From an uncultured Eubacterium sp. (GTDB lineage: Bacteria > Bacillota > Clostridia > Lachnospirales > Lachnospiraceae), in the NCBI GenBank assembly GCA_947642745.1, contig CANRTU010000002.1, positions 1 to 64,000 on the forward strand: a stretch of 64,000 nucleotides of DNA, in the 5' to 3' direction. Shown one piece after another: positions 32,524-42,167 of this stretch (the stretch's first letter is position 1; each line of letters begins with the position of its first letter). The translations under genes and the position numbers were made by a program. Under the pieces are notes generated by a model, which saw nothing but the letters and a program-made list of their open reading frames with translations, ran no database searches and had not been told where the DNA came from.

Positions 32524-32778
32524 ATGAGTGATTTAGCTGCTACAAACTGTGGATGTGGAGAAAGCAATGGATGTTCCAACGGATCTTTTATCTGGATTAT
32601 CCTGTTACTGTTCTGCTGCTGTGGTAACGGCGGTGGTATCATTGGCGGCGGTGGCAGCTGCGGCGGCGGCTGCGGCAGCGGTGGCAATGACTGCGGATGT
32701 ATCTGGCTGATCCTGCTGCTTCTGTGCTGCTGTGGTAATGGCAGCAGCGGCGGCTGTGGCGGTGGATTCTTCTGCTAA
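32524..32778 (+). CDS. Gly/Cys-rich small protein with internal duplication (resembles proteins annotated 'chorion class high-cysteine HCB protein 13')
   Basis: MSDLAATNCGCGESNGCSNGSFIWIILLLFCCCGNGGG...CGCIWLILLLLCCCGNGSSGGCGGGFFC; good RBS (tggaggcaatcATG). Confidence 0.8.
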   Translation: MSDLAATNCGCGESNGCSNGSFIWIILLLFCCCGNGGGIIGGGGSCGGGCGSGGNDCGCIWLILLLLCCCGNGSSGGCGGGFFC

Positions 32779-32878
32779 TTCCACAGGCAAAAATTCCGGG
32801 AAGACCGTCTGCTGTTTTCCCGGAACACACAAAAAGGATAAATAAAAAATAGTTTAATGGCTCACGCCATTGGAAAAT

Positions 32879-32914
32879 AAAACGGCTGCCGGAAATTCCG
32901 GCAGCCGTTTTTAC
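32879..32914. terminator. strong intrinsic terminator
   Basis: aaaacggctgccggaa-att-ccggcagccgttttt. Confidence 0.85.
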
Positions 32915-33040
32915 ATGACTGGCAACAGAGCGCCAGAAACAGCCGCATATACCAGACACTGATTCCAGACGTCTGGTATATGCGGTCAGTGAAAAGTTCC
33001 AGCATTCCCCGGACGTCCGGGAAATCATAAACAGACCTCT

Positions 33041-33190
33041 TTATGATTCTTCCTGTCCCTGCTCCTGCTCCTTTTGTCTGTTATGAACGGCTTCCATCTG
33101 CCGGATCTGCTCCAGGGAGAGGTTTTTGCGCCTCATGCACGCTTCATCCACACTATATACTTTATTTCCTTCAATAATCAGTTTTCCCAT
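33041..33190 (-). CDS. 49-aa hypothetical microprotein
   Basis: Manual translation MGKLIIEGNKVYSVDEACMRRKNLSLEQIRQMEAVHNRQKEQEQGQEES; start overlaps the stop of a 18-aa upstream ORF (TGATG). Confidence 0.5.
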   Translation of the reverse strand: MGKLIIEGNKVYSVDEACMRRKNLSLEQIRQMEAVHNRQKEQEQGQEES

Positions 33191-33191
33191 C

Positions 33192-33246
33192 ACATTTTTC
33201 TTTTCCCCGTTTTTCTTTTTCTGTCTTTTTGACCTGTATTTTTCAT
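33192..33246 (-). CDS. 18-aa basic leader-like ORF (stop overlaps next start; end coordinate approximate by 2 nt)
   Basis: MKNTGQKDRKRKTGKRKM* after taaggaggtatttagtcATG; stop TGA overlaps downstream ATG. Confidence 0.4.
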
Positions 33247-33365
33247 GACTAAATACCTCCTTATCTTATATTATATATCCAGACATGAATTTGGTCACGA
33301 AATTCTGTGCAGACAGTCATATCTTCCATCAGAAATACATACATTAAATAAAAAAAGGAACATTT

Positions 33366-33698
33366 ATGGACAACAACTACATACCAACCGCCTATGACGA
33401 AAAAATCCAGAGCAGGGATCTGAATATTTTAAAAACCGCCCTGCCGTATATGAACGGATCACACCAGAAAGAAATACTGATGCTGATTAAATCCCTGGAA
33501 CTGAAAAAGTCCCTGGAACTGGTTAACAACAGTGAATCCTCTCTTTCGATTATGTCTGCGGAAAGCCCGATGGAAAACACCCTGAACATGCTCAATGACA
33601 TCCGTCAGTTCTGTAATGAACGGGAACAGGAACACATTGACCTGATGATCAACCTGTTTTCCATGTTTTCCACCTGTGGAACGATGTTTTCATCCTGA
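33366..33698 (+). CDS. small hypothetical protein, 110 aa
   Basis: AAAAGGA upstream; sigma-E-like box tcatatct-N13-catacatt at 33317-33345 upstream. Confidence 0.7.
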   Translation: MDNNYIPTAYDEKIQSRDLNILKTALPYMNGSHQKEILMLIKSLELKKSLELVNNSESSLSIMSAESPMENTLNMLNDIRQFCNEREQEHIDLMINLFSMFSTCGTMFSS

Positions 33699-33797
33699 TC
33701 CCTGCACTTTTGTGGGTGCGAACCATATATTATAAGTATCATATAATATATTATCCTGTCTTTTCTAATCTGATAAATCAAATAAAATGGAGGGCTT

Positions 33798-34076
33798 ATG
33801 AACTTTGACGATGTATTCAATGCGCAAAATACGAAGGGGATTTCCCCGGAAAAACTGGCGTTTCTAAAAGCCATGTCCAGCCGGCAGGCAGGCGGTAATG
33901 CGCAGGAAATGATGGCAGCGCTTATGTCTGCCCAGGGAAACGCAAAAAAACAGGGCGTATCCTTCAGTGAACAGGAACGTGATCTTATGCTGGAGCTTCT
34001 GCTGAATAACCTCTCGCCGGAAGAAGGAAAAAAGGCCCGCAGTATGATACAGATGATGAAAAAAATGAAACGGTAG
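33798..34076 (+). CDS. small hypothetical protein, 92 aa
   Basis: tggagggcttATG RBS; MNFDDVFNAQNTKGISPEKLAFLKAMSSRQ... Confidence 0.75.
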   Translation: MNFDDVFNAQNTKGISPEKLAFLKAMSSRQAGGNAQEMMAALMSAQGNAKKQGVSFSEQERDLMLELLLNNLSPEEGKKARSMIQMMKKMKR

Positions 34077-34170
34077 CCGGTTCTTCCGGCCGGAAATACT
34101 TCCGGCTGGAAAGACCGTTTTTATGACTCATAAACAATCCGCACCGGATGCCCTGCTTTTTGCGGATCAG

Positions 34171-36588
34171 TTATTTCTGCACCAGGTTTACGATTCTGCC
34201 GGGCACATAGATTTCTTTTACAAGCGTACCGGTGAGCCTGTCTGCCACTGCTTCTTTTCCAAGGGCGATGGCTTCTTCTTTCGGTGTGTCTTTCGCAATC
34301 TTAATGGTGGCTTTCACCCGGCCATTAATCTGCACGGCGATTTCTATCGTATTTTCTACCGTTTTAGCCTCGTCGTATTCCGGCCAGGATGTCTGGTAGA
34401 GCCGTCCGCCGTATCCAAGCGTTTCCCATAATTCTTCGGTCAGATGTGGCGCCACCGGATTTAACAGGGTCAGAAGCGTCTTATATTCATCCCCGGTCAC
34501 ACTGCCTTTTTTATAGAAGTCATTAATGAGCGCCATCATTGCCGCAATGGCTGTATTGTATTTCAGGTTTTCAAAATCGCCGCTTACTTTCTTAATGGTC
34601 TGGTGCATGACTGTCTCAAGCTCTTTGGAGTAGCCGCTTTCTTTTGTTACCAGATCCTGCAGCTTCCATACCCGCTCCAGAAACCGGCGGCATCCCTTTA
34701 CCCCGTCTTCAGACCAGGAAGCAGACAGCTCAAAGGCTCCGATAAACATCTCATACGTACGTAGCGTATCCGCCCCATAATCCCGGACAATATCATCCGG
34801 ATTGACAACATTTCCCCTGGACTTGGACATCTTTTCCCCGTTTTCACCCAGAATCATTCCATGGGACGTCCGCTTCTGGTACGGCTCTTTACATGGTACG
34901 ACTCCCTGGTCATAAAGAAATCTGTGCCAGAATCTGGAATACAGCAAATGCAGCGTGGTATGCTCCATCCCTCCGTTGTACCAGTCAACCGGCATCCAGT
35001 AGTCCAGCGCTTCTTTACCGGCCAGCGCCGTTTCATTCAATGGATCTGTATAACGCAGAAAATACCAGGAAGATCCAGCCCACTGGGGCATGGTGTCTGT
35101 CTCCCGTTTTGCCGGTCCGCCGCAGCACGGGCACGTCGTATTCACCCAGTCTGTCATGGCAGCCAGCGGGGACTCCCCGTTATCCGACGGCATATAGCTG
35201 TCTACTTCCGGCAGCTCCAGCGGCAGCTGTGACTCATCCACCGGTACAAATCCGCATGTTTCACATTCCACCACCGGAACCGGCTCTCCCCAGTACCGCT
35301 GGCGGGAAAATACCCAGTCTCTTAATTTATAATTTACTTTTGCCGTACCAAGCTGGCGTTCTTCCAGCCAGGCGATCATTTTCTTCTGGGCGTCCGCCAC
35401 TTCCATGCCGTTTATAAAATCAGAATTAATCAGTACTCCGGTAGCCGTATCTGTAAAGGCTCCTGTGGAAATATCCGTTTCCCGGTCTTTTTTTGTCACT
35501 ACCTGTACCATTGGAATGCCGAATTTATGGGCAAATTCCCAGTCTCTTTCATCATGGGCCGGCACTGCCATAATTGCCCCGGTACCGTAAGACATCAGTA
35601 CATAATCGGAAATCCATACCGGAATTTCCCTCTGGTTCACCGGATTGATGGCGGTTAAGCCGTCTATGCGCACGCCTGTCTTGTCTTTAGCCAGTTCCGC
35701 CCGTTCAAAGTCGGATTTACGTGCTGCCTGCTCCCTGTATGCCTGAATTTCGTCCCAGTTATTTAATTCAGATTTATATTTATCAATTAACGGGTGTTCC
35801 GGAGATAATACCATATAGGTGGCCCCAAAGAGCGTATCGCATCTGGTAGTATAAATACGCAGTTTGTCTTCTTTTCCTTTAATGGCAAAATCCACTTCCG
35901 CTCCCGTAGATTTTCCAATCCAGTTCTTCTGCTGGACTTTTACCCGTTCAATATAATCTACATCTTTTAAGCCTTCAATTAATTTTTCCGCATAGTCTGT
36001 TATCTTTAACATCCATTCGCTTTTAACCTTGCGTACAACCGGAGAGCCACACCGCTCGCAGGCGCCGTTTACCACTTCTTCGTTGGCCAGTCCCACTTTA
36101 CAGCTGGTACACCAGTTAATTGGCATTTCTTTTTTATAAGCAAGTCCGGCTTTGAATAATTTCAAAAAGATCCACTGGGTCCATTTATAATAAGCCGGGT
36201 CTGTCGTATTCACTTCCCTCTCCCAGTCGAACGAATATCCTAAAGAATGGAGCTGGTTTTTAAAATGCGCTATGTTATTTTTTGTCACGATTTTTGGATG
36301 TATTTTATTTTTGATGGCGTAGTTTTCTGTAGGCAGCCCGAACGCATCCCAGCCCATGGGATATAAGACATTGTACCCCTGCATCCGGCGTTTACGTGCC
36401 ACGATATCCAGCGCCGTATACGGCCTTGGATGTCCTACATGCAGGCCCTGTCCGGATGGATATGGAAACTCCACCAGCGCATAATATTTCGGCCTGGAAT
36501 AATCGTCTGTCGCAGCAAATGCTTTTTCATTATCCCAGATTTCCTGCCATTTTTTTTCGACCACTTTGTGATTATATATTTCTGACAT
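34171..36588 (-). CDS. leuS: leucyl-tRNA synthetase
   Basis: [20 protein letters not shown] (HIGH-like), MSKSRGN; ATG at 36588 ([15 protein letters not shown]). Confidence 0.98.
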   Translation of the reverse strand: MSEIYNHKVVEKKWQEIWDNEKAFAATDDYSRPKYYALVEFPYPSGQGLHVGHPRPYTALDIVARKRRMQGYNVLYPMGWDAFGLPTENYAIKNKIHPKIVTKNNIAHFKNQLHSLGYSFDWEREVNTTDPAYYKWTQWIFLKLFKAGLAYKKEMPINWCTSCKVGLANEEVVNGACERCGSPVVRKVKSEWMLKITDYAEKLIEGLKDVDYIERVKVQQKNWIGKSTGAEVDFAIKGKEDKLRIYTTRCDTLFGATYMVLSPEHPLIDKYKSELNNWDEIQAYREQAARKSDFERAELAKDKTGVRIDGLTAINPVNQREIPVWISDYVLMSYGTGAIMAVPAHDERDWEFAHKFGIPMVQVVTKKDRETDISTGAFTDTATGVLINSDFINGMEVADAQKKMIAWLEERQLGTAKVNYKLRDWVFSRQRYWGEPVPVVECETCGFVPVDESQLPLELPEVDSYMPSDNGESPLAAMTDWVNTTCPCCGGPAKRETDTMPQWAGSSWYFLRYTDPLNETALAGKEALDYWMPVDWYNGGMEHTTLHLLYSRFWHRFLYDQGVVPCKEPYQKRTSHGMILGENGEKMSKSRGNVVNPDDIVRDYGADTLRTYEMFIGAFELSASWSEDGVKGCRRFLERVWKLQDLVTKESGYSKELETVMHQTIKKVSGDFENLKYNTAIAAMMALINDFYKKGSVTGDEYKTLLTLLNPVAPHLTEELWETLGYGGRLYQTSWPEYDEAKTVENTIEIAVQINGRVKATIKIAKDTPKEEAIALGKEAVADRLTGTLVKEIYVPGRIVNLVQK

Positions 36589-36784
36589 ATTTTCCTCCAT
36601 CTGCTGACAAACAGCAAAAAATAAAAGTGCTTTGCGCCATAAAAGCACTTAAATTCTACCATATTGTACCTGTTTGTCAATAAAAAATGCGGTATTCGCC
36701 ATTTTTTCAGTTACAGTTTACAATTCAGCCGCAGACTGAATGACAACCGACATCCGGCCATACTGGATGCCGGTTCCTGTAAAG

Positions 36785-38086
36785 TTAAAAAGATCCCAGC
36801 CGGATAGCCACCAGATGGTCCAGGGGAGCCAGCGCCTTTCCCATACCATCGGTTCCTTCCATATATTTCTGCGCCCCGGACTCAAACAGCACCAGCAGCT
36901 CGTCATCCGCAATGGCTACCTCTTCCGAGCAGGGAGGCATCTCCACACATTCCGCCGGTTTTTCCGGATGACGTCCAAGGGCATAAGCAGATTCATACAC
37001 CTTTATATAAGAAGACTTTTCCCGTCCAAATGAAGTGCTTAAATAGACATGTCCTTCCCCGTCAAACGCAATCCCCTGTACTTTATCCGGTATGGAAAAC
37101 TCTTCGCATTCCGTCAGTACCCCGTCTTTATAGCGGTAGGATTTCATGATGGATTTAAAAAACTTCGTATGGGTGGCAATCCACAATTTTCCATTAAAAT
37201 ATGTGATGCAGGATGGAGAGTTGGACACCCGGTATTCCTCATGGGACTGCCCCAGATCCACCGTCCGCCCCGGCTGGCAGGCGGCGATCTGCTTTACCAG
37301 GGAGTAATCCAGCCGTTCGATGGACTGGTAATTGGAGTGACAGATCCAAAGACTCGTGCCGTCGTACGTGATACCGCCCAGATGACTGCCCTCCCGCATG
37401 GAAAGTGTAACCAGATAGTTGCCGCTGACACGGTCAAAAACGTACAGGCATCCGCTGGCACTGCTTCCGGTACTGTATGACGTGATCATGATAAAATCTT
37501 CCGATACGCACAGTCCCTGGGGACACTGATCAACGCTGAAGTTTTTTTTATCAATAAAATCATAAAATCTGGTACCGGGCATTCCCGGGATGTCGATATG
37601 CTCCAGAATCCGGTAATTCATATTGGATAACTTTTTTTCCGGCGCCCCGGTCAGACTTCTGGATGCATAAGAATACAGCTGGATATTATTAGAACTGGAT
37701 ATCTGTTTCGTCCATTTGGCAAAGAGCACCCGGTTGCCTCCGCTGCAGTCTGTAATCTCAGATACCGGATGTTTATAGCGGCTGTCGCTGTACCAGCCCG
37801 CAAAATTATAACCTTCCCGTACCGGCGGCATCAGCTGTAAGGGCAGCAGCTGCTCGTAATACACAGAAGGGTTTAAAAAATGATTTTCTCCCATATTCAG
37901 ATTATAAACAATGTCATATACCCGGATGCTGCTATTGACGTTTTGTTTTTCATTTAAAATACGGGCCTGGTCAAAAGACGGAAAAGAAAGAGTTTCCATA
38001 ATACCGCATCCTTTCGTCAGCTGCGGCTGTTCTATGAAAAGAGCCATTGCCAGCAGTATGCAAAGCATTATGCGTGCCATTTTCAT
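36785..38086 (-). CDS. secreted protein with InlB B-repeat-like domain and beta-propeller-like region
   Basis: Signal peptide-like N-terminus; PPVREGYNFAGWYSDSRYKHPVSEITDCSGGNRVLFAKW is InlB_B-like; repeated YDGTSLWICHSNYQSIERLDY / YFNGKLWIATHTKFFKS / FDGEGHVYLSTSFGREKS blades. Confidence 0.65.
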   Translation of the reverse strand: MKMARIMLCILLAMALFIEQPQLTKGCGIMETLSFPSFDQARILNEKQNVNSSIRVYDIVYNLNMGENHFLNPSVYYEQLLPLQLMPPVREGYNFAGWYSDSRYKHPVSEITDCSGGNRVLFAKWTKQISSSNNIQLYSYASRSLTGAPEKKLSNMNYRILEHIDIPGMPGTRFYDFIDKKNFSVDQCPQGLCVSEDFIMITSYSTGSSASGCLYVFDRVSGNYLVTLSMREGSHLGGITYDGTSLWICHSNYQSIERLDYSLVKQIAACQPGRTVDLGQSHEEYRVSNSPSCITYFNGKLWIATHTKFFKSIMKSYRYKDGVLTECEEFSIPDKVQGIAFDGEGHVYLSTSFGREKSSYIKVYESAYALGRHPEKPAECVEMPPCSEEVAIADDELLVLFESGAQKYMEGTDGMGKALAPLDHLVAIRLGSF

Positions 38087-38181
38087 CCGTCTCCTCCCTT
38101 CTGGCGTATCCAGAGTATGTTACCGTCACATGTATGGACCGCACAGTATCTGATATCTGTGCGGTCCTGTTGTTATCTGTA

Positions 38182-40272
38182 TTATGCGTCGATATCTACC
38201 AGTTTATTCTTTCTGGCATCAATCTCATGATTCTGAACATCTTCCGGCGCCTGTTCATAACGGGCAAATTCATATTTATAAACACCTTCACCACCAGTGA
38301 TGGAACGTAGTACTGTCGTATAGCCGTCCAGTTCTGTATATGGAATATCCGCAACAACTTCCTGTTTGCCGCCTTCCACCGGATTCATGCCAAGCACTCT
38401 GGCACGACGCTTGTTCAGATCGCCCATAATATCTCCGGTATACCTGTCTGATGCGGTTACAGTCATGGATGCGATCGGCTCAAGCAATACCGGGGAAGCT
38501 TCCATAAATCCTTTTTTGAAAGCCTGTGCCGCCGCTACCTTAAAGGCAAGCTCGGAAGAATCCACTGGATGATAGGAACCATCGTAAAGATTCGCTTTGA
38601 TGCCTACGACCGGATAAGCTGCCAGAGGTCCGGATTTTACCGCTTCCTGAATACCCTTTTCCACTGCTGGGAAGTAATTCTTCGGTACAGCGCCGCCTAC
38701 GACCGTCTGCGAAAATTCATAAGACTCTTCCAGGTTTCCGGACGGTTCAAAGGTCATCTTTACATGTCCATATTGTCCGTGCCCGCCGGACTGTTTTTTA
38801 TATTTATATTCCACATCCGCTTTTTTGCGAACTGTTTCCCGGAATGCTACTTTCGCCCTGCCAAGTTCCACTTCTACTTTATATTTATTTAACAGTTTGC
38901 TGACTACAATATCCAGCTGCTGATCGCCAATACCGTACAGCAGTGTCTGGGAGTTTTCACTGTCATTGACTACTTTCAGCGTCAAATCTTCGTGGGTCAG
39001 TTTGGACAATGCCTGGGAAGCTTTATCCACATCCGCCTTATTTTTTACTTTGTACCGTTTACATGTATATGGTGTGGAGATGGTCGCACGGATATACAGA
39101 ATCGGATTTGCCTTTGTGGACAGGGAATCGGTGGTACGTGCCTTTGTCAGTTTTGCCAGGGCTCCGATGTCTCCGGCATGAAGTTCTTTGACTTCTTCCG
39201 CCTTTGCGCCTCTTAATACATATAATTTACCGATTTTTTCCTCCACATCCCTGTGATAATTAAGTAGTACGTCGTCGGTTTTCAGTACGCCGGAGTTTAC
39301 TTTAATCAGCGAGTATTTTCCGATAAACGGATCCTGGATGGTCTTGAAAATATACGCTGACTTAGGTTTCGCAAAATCGTAATCCGCCTGATATACCTCG
39401 TTGGTTGTAGCGTTGATTCCGGCACAGGTACGTTTATCCGGTCCCGGAAAATATTTCACAATGTCATCCAGCAGCGTATAGACGCCCTGGGCCAGTATGC
39501 ATGAACCCATGGACACCGGAATGGTACTTCCGTCCGATACGTTGACACGCAGCGCCTGGCGGATCTCATTATCAGAAAATTCCTCACCGGCAAAGTACCG
39601 GTCCATAAATTCCTCGCTTGTCTCTGCCACTGCTTCCAGCAGCGCTTCCCGGCACAGTTCCAGATTCGGCTTTGAATAATCCGGAATATCCATATCTTCC
39701 ACCTGGCCCTTATCGTTCCAGCGGTGTGCGGACTGGGCTACCACATTGACATAACCTACGAATTTCTCATTTTCCCGGACTGGCAGATGGAACGGTGCGA
39801 TCTTCTTACCATACAGTTCCTGTAAATCTTCCACTACCTGACGGAAGCTTGCATTGTCAATATCCATATCCGTTACAAAAAACATACGTGGAAGTTTATA
39901 CCGTTCACAAATCTCCCAGGCTTTTCTCGTACCCACTTCAATACCTGCTTTTCCGCTGACCACGATAATGGCTGCGTCCGCCACGCTGACCGCTTCTTCC
40001 ACTTCTCCTACGAAATCAAAAAATCCCGGTGTATCCAGAATATTGATCTTGGTATTGTCCCATATAACCGGAACTACCGAAGTCTGTATCGAAAAGGAAC
40101 GTTTTGCCTCTTCTTTGTCATAATCGCTGATTGTATTTCCGTCACTGATCTTTCCCATGCGGCTGATCTGTCCGGAAAGATATGCCATCGCTTCTACCAG
40201 GCTTGTCTTTCCCGCTCCCCCATGTCCCAAAAGCGCCACGTTCCGTATCCTGTCTGTTGTGAAAACATCCAT
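38182..40272 (-). CDS. elongation factor G paralog (FusA2-like)
   Basis: GHGGAGKTSLVEAM, DTPGF; full EF-G domain architecture; G4 motif reads TDMD. Confidence 0.92.
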   Translation of the reverse strand: MDVFTTDRIRNVALLGHGGAGKTSLVEAMAYLSGQISRMGKISDGNTISDYDKEEAKRSFSIQTSVVPVIWDNTKINILDTPGFFDFVGEVEEAVSVADAAIIVVSGKAGIEVGTRKAWEICERYKLPRMFFVTDMDIDNASFRQVVEDLQELYGKKIAPFHLPVRENEKFVGYVNVVAQSAHRWNDKGQVEDMDIPDYSKPNLELCREALLEAVAETSEEFMDRYFAGEEFSDNEIRQALRVNVSDGSTIPVSMGSCILAQGVYTLLDDIVKYFPGPDKRTCAGINATTNEVYQADYDFAKPKSAYIFKTIQDPFIGKYSLIKVNSGVLKTDDVLLNYHRDVEEKIGKLYVLRGAKAEEVKELHAGDIGALAKLTKARTTDSLSTKANPILYIRATISTPYTCKRYKVKNKADVDKASQALSKLTHEDLTLKVVNDSENSQTLLYGIGDQQLDIVVSKLLNKYKVEVELGRAKVAFRETVRKKADVEYKYKKQSGGHGQYGHVKMTFEPSGNLEESYEFSQTVVGGAVPKNYFPAVEKGIQEAVKSGPLAAYPVVGIKANLYDGSYHPVDSSELAFKVAAAQAFKKGFMEASPVLLEPIASMTVTASDRYTGDIMGDLNKRRARVLGMNPVEGGKQEVVADIPYTELDGYTTVLRSITGGEGVYKYEFARYEQAPEDVQNHEIDARKNKLVDIDA

Positions 40273-40514
40273 ACTATACTATACCTCCTGCTGTATTATT
40301 GTAGTATTTATACATCATTGTACAAAACTCTGTTTTAATTTTACCAAAAGTTGTGACTAATTACAACAATTATCTTCTGGTTTCAGTTCTTTATTTGTGA
40401 CTGTATTACTATTTCAATGAAAAAAGATTGACTTTATGACAGGGAATCATTAAAATAAAATTTGCATTTGCGACACTGCTCGTACAACCATTTTAGAAAA
40501 CGGGGGAAACCAAT

Positions 40515-41618
40515 ATGGATACAGACATCCGCAGCATCGGTTTTATCGGCCTGGGCCTGATTGGCGGGTCCATCGCGAAAACAATCCGGCGCGTTCATCC
40601 GCACATCAGACTTTCCGCCACTTCCGGCCATCTGTCCACTATTACGCAGGCATACGAAGCCGGCGTCATTGACAACGACTATCTGCCAGAGCTGGAGGAA
40701 CTGGCCGGCATGGATTATATTTTTCTGTGTACTCCGGTACAGCAGAACATTCATTACCTCAGACAGTTAAAAGACATCCTTTCGCCCCACACCATCATTA
40801 CAGACGTGGGAAGTGTCAAAGGCGATATACACCGGGCCGTCATATCCCTGGGGCTGGAGCGGCAGTTTATCGGCGGACATCCCATGGCAGGCTCGGAAAA
40901 AACCGGCTTTGCCGCATCCACGGCATATCTTCTGGAAAACGCCTACTATGTCATCACACCTTCCGCAAAAACAGAGCCGGCACAGACAGAACGCTATCGC
41001 AGTTTCGTGTCCACCCTGGGTGCGATACCCCTTGTATCAGGCTATGACCAGCATGATTTTGCCACGGCTTCCATCAGTCATCTGCCCCATGTGCTGGCCT
41101 ATAGCCTGGTAAATATGGTACAGGAAATTGATGATTCCAAAAATACAATGAAAACCATCGCCGCCGGCGGGTTTCGTGACATGACCCGTATTGCGGCCTC
41201 TTCGCCGCTTATGTGGCAGGAAATCTGCGTATCAAACCAGAGACAGCTGCTGCGCCTGATGGATCTATATGAAAAACAGCTGCGAAAAATCCGTGGGTTC
41301 ATCGAACAAAACGCAAAAGAAGAAATGATTTCCTATTTTACGGAAGCAAAAAATTACCGGGATTCACTTACGATACGACAGACAGGTCCCCTGCAGCCGG
41401 TTTACGAATTATACTGCGACCTGATCGATGAAGTAGGCGGTATCGCCACACTGGCCACGCTGCTGGCCAGCAACGGCATCAACATCAAAAATATCGGAAT
41501 CGTACACAACAGGGAATATGAAGACGGCGTACTACATATCGAACTCTACGATCTGAAATCTCTGGATGAAGCCCAGGCATTACTGACCAGATACCATTAT
41601 ACGGTATATCGCAGATGA
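40515..41618 (+). CDS. tyrA: prephenate dehydrogenase with C-terminal ACT-like domain
   Basis: GFIGLGLIGGSIAKTIRR, IGGHPMAGSEKTGFAAS, C-terminal ACT-like VGGIATLATLLASNGINIKNIGI. Confidence 0.94.
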   Translation: MDTDIRSIGFIGLGLIGGSIAKTIRRVHPHIRLSATSGHLSTITQAYEAGVIDNDYLPELEELAGMDYIFLCTPVQQNIHYLRQLKDILSPHTIITDVGSVKGDIHRAVISLGLERQFIGGHPMAGSEKTGFAASTAYLLENAYYVITPSAKTEPAQTERYRSFVSTLGAIPLVSGYDQHDFATASISHLPHVLAYSLVNMVQEIDDSKNTMKTIAAGGFRDMTRIAASSPLMWQEICVSNQRQLLRLMDLYEKQLRKIRGFIEQNAKEEMISYFTEAKNYRDSLTIRQTGPLQPVYELYCDLIDEVGGIATLATLLASNGINIKNIGIVHNREYEDGVLHIELYDLKSLDEAQALLTRYHYTVYRR

Positions 41619-42167
41619 TAGCGGGTACTCCGGACTGTGCCAGATCCGGTTTTCATATATTTTAATAACCGGCATATCTGATCCTGCGCCGGATATTATT
41701 AAAAATTCATTTAAATTATATACATCTGCTTTATATTCGGATGATAAGTACCCAGAGTTTACAGACGACCGGGGACCCGGAAAATTATATCTGATCCGGA
41801 CGAAATAAAATAAATTAAAAAATAATATTTTATAGATACAATGTTATTTTATATATTTAAATTAATTCTCAAATAATTTTATTTAGTTTTTAATTATGAT
41901 TTTTAATTAATTTATCATATAATTATAAGTTCTGTGTATTTGCATAGAAACAGGACGGTTTTCAAAAACAACAAACAGAATAAATAAAATCCTTCTATAA
42001 ATACCGTGTCCCGCTCACGGAACAACTATTTATTAACACTGGTATTTATAAAATATTACACTTGCGCAAAAAATAATTCCAGAATATATAAATTTTTCAT
42101 TCTGCGAAGCGCCGGAACCTGATTTTCCATACATATGAATTTTATCCATGGCAAGGAGAACACCTTT

